Assembly: GCF_000193735.1 (NCBI RefSeq)
Contig: NZ_AEPF01000162.1
Coordinates: forward strand, 1 to 35,013
DNA: 35,013 nt
DNA from: Neisseria sicca 4320
GTDB taxonomy: Bacteria; Pseudomonadota; Gammaproteobacteria; Burkholderiales; Neisseriaceae
Reading direction: 5' to 3'
In this document: positions 29,258-35,013 of the stretch, piece after piece
How the letters are laid out: the number at the start of each line of letters is the position of its first letter
Numbering within the stretch: position 1 is the stretch's first letter
Program-made: the position numbers and the translations under genes
The notes under the pieces: model-generated
Database searches by the model: none
What the model was told of the DNA's origin: nothing
Seen by the model: the letters and a program-made list of their open reading frames with translations, nothing else

Positions 29258-30007
29258 CTAAAAACGGTTTTTCAATTCCCGCAGCGCGGCGAATACTTCC
29301 AAACCGCTACTCAATCGCTTCCCTGCCAATTCCTCAACCCGTTCGCGGACATGGGGCAAATCGACCCGTAAAAACGGATTGATTTTGCGTTCATGTGCGA
29401 GGGTTACAGGCAGGGTCGGCGTATCTTCAGCCGCGCGTAAAGCCGCTTGAATATCGGGATTTTCCGGTTCGATAAATTCGGCAAAACGCAGATTAGAGGC
29501 GGTGTATTCATGCGCGGGATAAAACAGCGTTTCTTCGGGCAACTTATTGAATCTTTGGAAACTGTCGTACAAATCTTCTATCGTTCCCGTAAATACCCTG
29601 CCGCAGCCTGCAGAGAATAATGTGTCGCCGCAGAAAACGTGCAGACCTTCGGCGTTTTCCAAAAGATAGCTGACGTGGCGGTCGGTATGACCGGGCGTCG
29701 CCCACACGGTAACCAGCCCATCGCCGAATGGAAACTGCGTACCAGCAGTAACCGTATGCGTTGCCAAGTCAATATCCGCCTCTCCGTACACGGGCGATTC
29801 CATAAAGCCGTTTTTGAGGGATTGGACTCCGCCGATATGGTCGTGATGCAGATGGGTAATCCATGTTTGCGCCAACATCAGGCGGTTGCGGACGAGGAAT
29901 ACCAAAACCGGCGTGGCATCGGACGGATCGATGCAGGCGGCGTGATTGCCGTCTTGAATCATCCAGATGTAGTTGTCGTTCAGGGCTTTGACAGGGGTGA
30001 TGTTCAT
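29258..30007 (-). CDS. gloB: Hydroxyacylglutathione hydrolase (glyoxalase II)
   Basis: A 249-residue metallo-beta-lactamase-fold enzyme that hydrolyses S-lactoylglutathione, completing methylglyoxal detoxification. The metal site THLHHDHIGG is at 51-60 (His52, His54, Asp56, His57). ATPGHTDRHVSYLL, FCGDTLFSAGCGR and PAHEYTASNLRFA supply the remaining ligands and glutathione-binding region. GAGGAAA lies 9 bases before the ATG. The stop codon TAG lies within a DUS at 29247-29259. Confidence 0.95.
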   Translation of the reverse strand: MNITPVKALNDNYIWMIQDGNHAACIDPSDATPVLVFLVRNRLMLAQTWITHLHHDHIGGVQSLKNGFMESPVYGEADIDLATHTVTAGTQFPFGDGLVTVWATPGHTDRHVSYLLENAEGLHVFCGDTLFSAGCGRVFTGTIEDLYDSFQRFNKLPEETLFYPAHEYTASNLRFAEFIEPENPDIQAALRAAEDTPTLPVTLAHERKINPFLRVDLPHVRERVEELAGKRLSSGLEVFAALRELKNRF

Positions 30008-30052
30008 AATGTGGTTTCCTCACTTGGAAATAGCGGATTTTAGCTGATGATG

Positions 30053-30098
30053 AAAAGGTCGTCTGAAAATCTTGAACAAGTTTTTCAGACGACCTTTT
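30053..30098 (-). terminator. DUS terminator after the pilin gene
   Basis: AAAAGGTCGTCTGAAAA (30053-30069) and TTTTCAGACGACCTTTT (30082-30098) form a 17-bp stem with a 12-base loop, 36 bases beyond the pilV-like stop codon. Confidence 0.8.
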
Positions 30099-30134
30099 GT
30101 ATGAACGGATAAAAATAGCGGCAGAGGGTTCGGA

Positions 30135-30566
30135 TTATTTTTGATCTATGTGTTCATATCCGGGGCAATCTGCATTGCTTGCCCAAAAGATACCGTCGCT
30201 GTCGAGATAGACGGAGCAGGTCTCTTTGCTTTTGTATCCGTCATTCGGTTTGGCTTCGAGCAGGAAGCCCGAGGCGGACGGATTCTTTTTCTCTTCTGGG
30301 GTGTTTTGATAGTCGAAAAACCGGATGGTGAAGTATTCGTTTTGAACCAGGTCTGTTGCCGGGAACTTCTCAAACGTACGGTTTTGCGCGTAGAAGCGTT
30401 CGAGATTATGGGCATTGATCATGAGCTCGGAACGGACGTTCTCCAAACGGCTTTTACGGATAAAGCGTTCGTAGGACGGATAGGCAAGGGTGGCAAGGAT
30501 GGCGAGAATGACGATGACGATGAGCAGCTCGACCAGCGTGAAGCCTTTTTGTAATGTGTTTTTCAT
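30135..30566 (-). CDS. pilV: Type IV minor pilin, PilV-like
   Basis: A 143-residue prepilin. The short leader MKNTLQKG is cleaved by PilD before Phe9 (KG-FTLVELLIVIVILAILATLAYPSYERF, described by its ends); Glu at mature position 5 is present. A globular domain follows with Cys117 and Cys134 forming the C-terminal disulfide loop. The protein would join type IV pili, which power twitching, adhesion and DNA uptake. From memory, pilV lies beside macAB in the meningococcus and gonococcus, and this position supports the name over comP or pilX. The gene is divergent from macA. Confidence 0.7.
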   Translation of the reverse strand: MKNTLQKGFTLVELLIVIVILAILATLAYPSYERFIRKSRLENVRSELMINAHNLERFYAQNRTFEKFPATDLVQNEYFTIRFFDYQNTPEEKKNPSASGFLLEAKPNDGYKSKETCSVYLDSDGIFWASNADCPGYEHIDQK

Positions 30567-30886
30567 GATGTATGTCTTGATTTTTATTGTACCTGGGAAG
30601 TCAGGCTCTAATTATAGTTCTTTTCTCCCATTTTGAATGTTTGGATAAATTTCAGAATTGGGAAACTATGTAAATGGGTCGCAATATCTTGGAAATGGTT
30701 TTTTATAAAATGATTATAAAACAGATTATTATGATTTTATTTGATTTGCCGTTGACTTGGCTGGAGTAAAGGCTTGCAGTAAAATCCGCTCGTTTTCAGC
30801 GTTTTCGGCGGATAAGTGTTGGGATTATGCGACATGAATCGGGTGCCGGATTGAACAGATGAAATGGATGAATCAGAAAGTCGGTT
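30567..30886. other. Divergent region pilV / macA
   Basis: This 320-base region contains an AT-rich centre (about 30690-30745), a candidate macA promoter at 30757-30785 and a short overlapping frame at 30859-30903. Upstream of pilV the minus strand has no clear hexamer pair that I would report. No DUS is present, unlike most gaps here. Confidence 0.5.
30757..30785 (+). promoter_or_regulatory. Candidate sigma-70 promoter for macA
   Basis: TTGGCT (30757-30762) and TAAAAT (30780-30785) are spaced by 17 bases. Transcription would start near 30792, leaving a leader of about 95 bases. Confidence 0.45.
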
Positions 30887-32068
30887 ATGGCAAAAATCAT
30901 TAATAAATGGACGGTCGGAATAACGGTTGCTGCGGTGCTTGGGTTTGCCGCGTGGTCTTATTTTCAGCCCGAACCTCAAACTTCTTACATCACGGAAACG
31001 GTCAAACGCGGCGACATCAGCCAGACGGTATCCGCTACGGGCGAGATTTCGCCGTCGAATTTGGTGTCGGTGGGCGCGCAGGCTTCGGGGCAGATTAAGA
31101 AGCTGTACGTCAAGCTCGGACAGCAGGTTAAAAAGGGCGATTTGATTGCGGAAATCAATTCGACCACTCAGGTGAACACGCTGAATACGGAAAAATCCAA
31201 GCTGGAAACGTATCAGGCGAAATTGGTTTCTGCCGGAATTGCGCTGAACAGTGCGGAGAAGAAATACAAGCGCGAAGCGGCTTTATGGAAGGAAAACGCG
31301 ACTTCCAAAGAGGATTTGGAAAGCGCGCAGGATGCGCTGGCGGCGGCTAAGGCGAATGTTGCCGAGCTGAAGGCTGCCATCAAGCAAACCAAAATTTCCA
31401 TCAATACTGCCGAGTCGGAATTGGGCTATACCCGCATCGTTGCGACGATGGACGGTACGGTGGTGGCGATTCCGGTGGAAGAAGGGCAGACCGTGAACGC
31501 GGTGCAGTCCACGCCGACGATTATCCAGTTGGCGAATCTGGATACGATGTTGAACAAAATGCAGATTGCCGAAGGCGATATTACGAAGGTGAAGGCGGGG
31601 CAGGATATTTCGTTTACGATTTTGTCCGAACCGGATACGCCGATTAAGGCGAAGCTCGACAGCGTCGATCCGGGCTTGACCACGATGTCGCTGGGCAGCT
31701 ACACCACCAGCACGGACACGACTTCCAATGCGATTTACTACTACGCCCGCGCTTTGGTGCCTAATCCCGACGGCAAACTTTCTATCGGTATGACGACGCA
31801 GAATACGATTGAAATCAACGGCGTGAAAAACGTTTTGCTCGTGCCGACGCTGACGATTAAAAAACACGACGGCAAATCGTTTGTCAGCGTTTTGGGCGCG
31901 GACGGTAAAGCTTCGGAACGCGAGATTACGGTCGGTCTGAAAGACAGCATGAATACCGAAGTGAAAAGCGGTTTGAAAGAAGGCGACAAGGTAGTGATGT
32001 CGGAAATGAGCGCGGCGGAGCAGGCTGAAGCGGCGCAACGCGCCATGCAGGGCGGTCCGCCGAGATAA
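30887..32068 (+). CDS. macA: MacA periplasmic adaptor of the MacAB efflux pump
   Basis: A 393-residue membrane fusion protein. A membrane anchor lies at about 8-24 (WTVGITVAAVLGFAAWSYF), followed by the split lipoyl domain (SATGEISPSNLVSVGAQASGQI and LGYTRIVATMDGTVV), a helical hairpin (about 100-180) and a barrel/membrane-proximal part ending in GGPPR. With MacB and an outer-membrane channel it exports macrolides, peptides or other substrates. The ATG lacks a clear ribosome-binding site and overlaps an upstream 14-codon frame. macB follows after a DUS hairpin. Confidence 0.9.
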   Translation: MAKIINKWTVGITVAAVLGFAAWSYFQPEPQTSYITETVKRGDISQTVSATGEISPSNLVSVGAQASGQIKKLYVKLGQQVKKGDLIAEINSTTQVNTLNTEKSKLETYQAKLVSAGIALNSAEKKYKREAALWKENATSKEDLESAQDALAAAKANVAELKAAIKQTKISINTAESELGYTRIVATMDGTVVAIPVEEGQTVNAVQSTPTIIQLANLDTMLNKMQIAEGDITKVKAGQDISFTILSEPDTPIKAKLDSVDPGLTTMSLGSYTTSTDTTSNAIYYYARALVPNPDGKLSIGMTTQNTIEINGVKNVLLVPTLTIKKHDGKSFVSVLGADGKASEREITVGLKDSMNTEVKSGLKEGDKVVMSEMSAAEQAEAAQRAMQGGPPR

Positions 32069-32077
32069 ATAGGCAAT

Positions 32078-32128
32078 AGGTCGTCTGAAAGTTTTGTTTC
32101 TTGGCAAAATCCCGCTTTCAGACGACCT
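32078..32128 (+). terminator. DUS pair between macA and macB
   Basis: AGGTCGTCTGAAA (32078-32090) and TTTCAGACGACCT (32116-32128) form a 13-bp stem with a 25-base loop and a following TTTT. It lies between two genes expected to be co-expressed, so it may partly terminate the macA transcript. Confidence 0.6.
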
Positions 32129-32164
32129 TTTCACTCCATACATCATTATCGGTCGGAAACACTT

Positions 32165-34102
32165 ATGAGCTTAATCGAATGTAAAAACATCAACCGCTAC
32201 TTCGGCAGCGGCGCGAACCGCGTTCATGTTTTGAAAGATGTCAGCCTGTCGATAGAGAAGGGCGATTTCGTCGCCATCATCGGGCAGTCCGGTTCGGGCA
32301 AATCCACGCTGATGAACATCCTCGGCTGTTTGGATAGCGCGACTTCGGGTTCGTATCAAATCGACGGCATCGAAACCGCCAAAATGGAGCCGGACGAATT
32401 GGCGGCATTGCGGCGCGAACGCTTCGGCTTTATTTTCCAACGCTACAACTTGTTGGGCTCGCTGACGGCGCGGGACAACGTTGCCCTGCCTGCCGTGTAT
32501 ATGGGCATGGGCGGCAAAGAGCGTTCCACGCGTGCGGAAAAACTGTTGCAGGATTTGGGTTTGGAAGGCAAAGAGGGCAATAAACCCAGCGAGCTTTCCG
32601 GCGGTCAGCAGCAGCGCGTCTCCATCGCCCGCGCCCTGATGAACGGAGGCGAAATCATCTTCGCCGACGAACCGACCGGCGCGCTCGATACAGCCAGCGG
32701 CAAAAATGTGATTGAAATCATCCAAAAGCTGCATAAAGAAGGACATACCGTGATTATGGTGACACACGATCCCGGTATCGCCGCCATCGCCAACCGCATC
32801 ATCGAAATCCGCGACGGCGAAATCATCTCCGACAGTTCAAAAAATCCCGAAATCCCAGAAAGCAAAATAGAACGCATCAAAGAAAAATCTTCGTGGCTGT
32901 TTTATTACGACCAATTTATCGAAGCCTTCAAAATGTCGGTGCAGGCGATTATGGCGCACAAAATGCGTTCGCTCCTGACCATGCTCGGCATCATCATCGG
33001 CATCGCCTCGGTCGTGTCCGTCGTCGCTTTGGGCAACGGCTCCGAGAAAAAAATCCTCGCAGACATCAGCGCGATGGGGACGAACACCATCAGCATCTTC
33101 CCCGGACGCGGCTTCGGCGACAGGCGCAGCGGCAGGATTAAAACCCTGACCATTGACGACGCCAAAGTCATCGCCAAACAAAGCTACGTCGCTTCCGCCA
33201 CGCCGCAAACGACCTCCGGCGGCACGCTGACCTACCGCAACACCGACCTGACCGCCTCGCTGTACGGCGTGGGCGAACAATATTTCGACGTGCGCGGGCT
33301 GAAGCTGGAATCAGGGCGTCTGTTTGACGAGAGCGATGTGAAAGAAGACGCGCAAGTCGTCGTGATCGACCAAAACACCAAAGAAAAACTCTTTGGTACA
33401 GACGTCAATCCACTGGGCAAAACCGTCCTCTTTAACAAACGCCCGCTGACCGTCATCGGCGTGATGGAAAAAGAAGAAAACTCTTTCGGCAATTCCGACG
33501 TATTGATGCTCTGGTCGCCCTATACGACCGTGATGCACCAAATTACCGGCGAGAGCCACACCAACTCGATTACCGTCAAAATCAAAGACGACGCCAACAC
33601 CCAAGTCGCCGAAAAAGGGCTGACCGAGCTGCTCAAAACGCGGCACGGTACGGAAGACTTTTTCATGAACAACAGCGACAGCATCAAGCAGATGGTTGAA
33701 ACCACCACAGGCACGATGAAACTGCTGATTTCCTCCATCGCCCTGATTTCATTGGTGGTCGGCGGTATCGGCGTGATGAACATTATGCTGGTGTCCGTAA
33801 CCGAGCGCACCAAAGAAATCGGCGTGCGAATGGCGATCGGTGCGCGGCGCAACAACATCCTGCAACAATTCCTGATTGAAGCGGTCTTAATCTGTATCAT
33901 CGGCGGCTTGGTCGGAGTAGGGCTGTCCACTGCCATCAGCCTTGTGTTCAACCATTTCGTCACCGAATTTCCGATGGAAATTTCCATCGGTTCCGTCATC
34001 GGCGCGGTCGTCTGCTCGACGGCTATCGGCGTGGCGTTCGGTTTTATGCCCGCCAACAAAGCCTCCAAACTCAACCCGATTGACGCCTTGTCTAAGGATT
34101 AA
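32165..34102 (+). CDS. macB: MacB ATP-binding/permease of the MacAB efflux pump
   Basis: A 645-residue inner-membrane protein. The N-terminal ATPase has Walker A GQSGSGKST (40-48), signature LSGGQQQR (144-151), Walker B IIFADEP (164-170) and the MacB-type TGALD. A first membrane helix lies near 267-290 (LLTMLGIIIGIASVVSVVAL), followed by a large periplasmic domain to about 515, then three helices near 520-545, 570-595 and 610-635. This is the standard mechanotransmission-type exporter. It pairs with MacA and uses a TolC-type channel. Confidence 0.95.
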   Translation: MSLIECKNINRYFGSGANRVHVLKDVSLSIEKGDFVAIIGQSGSGKSTLMNILGCLDSATSGSYQIDGIETAKMEPDELAALRRERFGFIFQRYNLLGSLTARDNVALPAVYMGMGGKERSTRAEKLLQDLGLEGKEGNKPSELSGGQQQRVSIARALMNGGEIIFADEPTGALDTASGKNVIEIIQKLHKEGHTVIMVTHDPGIAAIANRIIEIRDGEIISDSSKNPEIPESKIERIKEKSSWLFYYDQFIEAFKMSVQAIMAHKMRSLLTMLGIIIGIASVVSVVALGNGSEKKILADISAMGTNTISIFPGRGFGDRRSGRIKTLTIDDAKVIAKQSYVASATPQTTSGGTLTYRNTDLTASLYGVGEQYFDVRGLKLESGRLFDESDVKEDAQVVVIDQNTKEKLFGTDVNPLGKTVLFNKRPLTVIGVMEKEENSFGNSDVLMLWSPYTTVMHQITGESHTNSITVKIKDDANTQVAEKGLTELLKTRHGTEDFFMNNSDSIKQMVETTTGTMKLLISSIALISLVVGGIGVMNIMLVSVTERTKEIGVRMAIGARRNNILQQFLIEAVLICIIGGLVGVGLSTAISLVFNHFVTEFPMEISIGSVIGAVVCSTAIGVAFGFMPANKASKLNPIDALSKD

Positions 34103-34104
34103 AG

Positions 34105-34141
34105 TTTCAGACGACCTCCAAACCCAAAAGGTCGTCTGAAA
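34105..34141 (+). terminator. DUS inverted pair after macB
   Basis: TTTCAGACGACCT (34105-34117) and AGGTCGTCTGAAA (34129-34141) can form a 13-bp stem 3 bases past the macB stop. The arms are in the outward order, opposite to most terminators here, and no U-run follows. Confidence 0.5.
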
Positions 34142-34195
34142 ACCCCGTTTGGCTATTGTCATCACAATGAACATACACACATCGAGAAAAACCGA

Positions 34196-34870
34196 ATGAT
34201 TACCCTACATGTATTGGCACAATCCCGCGCACTGCGCATCGTCTGGCTGCTCGAACTCATCGGCGCGCCGTATCAAATCAAAACCTACGCGCGCCATCCC
34301 GAAACCCTGCTCGCGCCCGACGAACTCAAAGCCGTACACCCGCTGGGCAAGTCCCCCGTTATCGACGACGACGGATTCGTACTCAACGAAAGCGGCGCGA
34401 TTACCGACTACCTGATTCAAACCTACGGCGGCGGACGCTTCATGCCCGAACACGGCAGCCGAGATTACTGGCATTACCAACGCTGGCTGCACTATGCCGA
34501 AGGTTCGCTGATGCCCTTGCTTTTGCTCGGGCTGGTGTTCCGCAAAATAGAAAACGCGCCCATGCCGTTTTTCGTCAAACCCGTCGCACGCAAAATCAGC
34601 GGCAACGTCAAAAACGGCTTTATCGAGCCGCAAGCCGCCCTGCATCTAGCCTATTTCGAAAACGAATTAAACGGCAAAGACTGGCTGGTCGACAACCGAC
34701 TCAGCGGCGCCGATATCATGATGAGTTACCCGCTGCAAGCCGCCGCCGACCGCTTCGGATTGGCGGACTATCCCAACATCCGCGCCTATTTGCAGCGCAT
34801 CGAAAACGACCCCGCCTATCAAACGGCGGTAGAGAAAGCAGGCGGCCCGCTGTTGCGTTTGGATAAATAA
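34196..34870 (+). CDS. Glutathione S-transferase family protein
   Basis: A 224-residue cytosolic protein. The N-terminal thioredoxin-like domain (1-78) has SRALRIVWLLELIGAPY, HPLGKSPVIDDDG with the cis-proline, and LNESGAITDYL with the glutathione-binding Glu-Ser. The C-terminal helical domain contains LSGADIMMSYPLQ, close to the conserved N-capping box. It probably conjugates or reduces electrophiles with glutathione; the substrate is unknown. It follows macB, separated by a DUS pair. A single DUS follows its stop codon (34870-34882). Confidence 0.85.
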   Translation: MITLHVLAQSRALRIVWLLELIGAPYQIKTYARHPETLLAPDELKAVHPLGKSPVIDDDGFVLNESGAITDYLIQTYGGGRFMPEHGSRDYWHYQRWLHYAEGSLMPLLLLGLVFRKIENAPMPFFVKPVARKISGNVKNGFIEPQAALHLAYFENELNGKDWLVDNRLSGADIMMSYPLQAAADRFGLADYPNIRAYLQRIENDPAYQTAVEKAGGPLLRLDK

Positions 34871-34979
34871 GGTCGTCTGAAAAAGCAAAAGTAGGGTCCG
34901 GCAGCCCGACGAGATACCGAACACACAGTTCACACAATACATTGCGAAAACAGCCCGAGCGTCGTCCGAACCCGCAACA

Positions 34980-35013
34980 TATAGTGGATTAACTAAATCA
35001 GGACAAGGCGAAG
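34980..35013 (+). mobile_element. Left end of a Correia repeat element (runs off the window)
   Basis: TATAGTGGATTAACTAAATC followed by AGGACAAGGCGAAG matches the start of the neisserial CREE/NEMIS terminal repeat. Only 34 bases are inside the window, so its length and completeness are unknown. Confidence 0.75.

Overview
The window is chromosomal DNA from a Neisseria, most likely of the N. mucosa / N. sicca / N. macacae group. The 12-mer AGGTCGTCTGAA, the 'mucosa' dialect of the neisserial DNA uptake sequence (DUS), occurs dozens of times, mostly as inverted pairs at gene ends. dRS3 repeats (ATTCCC-N8-GGGAAT) and Correia-type (CREE/NEMIS) ends are also present. I support 27 protein genes. I found no tRNA, rRNA, CRISPR array, complete insertion sequence or prophage.

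Layout. 0-2.5 kb: an NAD-dependent L-lactate dehydrogenase diverges from a lipoprotein that resembles meningococcal factor H binding protein over most of its length, behind an FNR-type promoter. 2.5-5.2 kb: housekeeping genes (DUF1853 protein, trmJ, suhB). 5.4-10.3 kb: a complete type I secretion machine (TolC-like channel, ABC exporter with a C39-like domain that lacks the catalytic Cys, HlyD-like adaptor). 10.5-11.8 kb: cysN without cysD beside it. 12.1-17.3 kb: an iron/siderophore-uptake-like locus (MFS permease, unknown 132-residue protein, TonB-dependent receptor, divergent TetR regulator) with a dense control region. 17.6-19.6 kb: a 656-residue protein built almost only of RTX calcium-binding repeats, the obvious candidate substrate of the secretion machine. 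19.9-30 kb: mostly housekeeping genes on the minus strand (proA, waaF, mnmC, nadK, ubiJ, an SDR protein, gloB), with two less usual genes: a cold-shock/membrane/excalibur fusion and a 371-residue protein of unknown function. 30.1-34.9 kb: a pilV-like minor pilin, macA-macB and a glutathione S-transferase. A Correia element starts at the right edge.

How the genes fit together. TolC-like, ABC and HlyD-like proteins would form one export channel, and the RTX protein is a plausible cargo. The receptor would bring a ferric chelate across the outer membrane, the MFS protein could carry it across the inner membrane, and TetR plus Fur probably control both. MacA and MacB form an efflux pump that needs an outer-membrane channel, either MtrE elsewhere or, less likely, the TolC-like protein here. 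Nearly every transcription unit ends in a DUS hairpin, so these sequences act both as uptake signals and as probable terminators.

Most noteworthy are the factor H binding protein homologue with its FNR-type promoter, the RTX-only protein unlinked from its exporter, the iron locus carrying DUS of another dialect, and the fusion protein at 22.7-23.4 kb. All calls come from reading motifs by eye; no database search was run.
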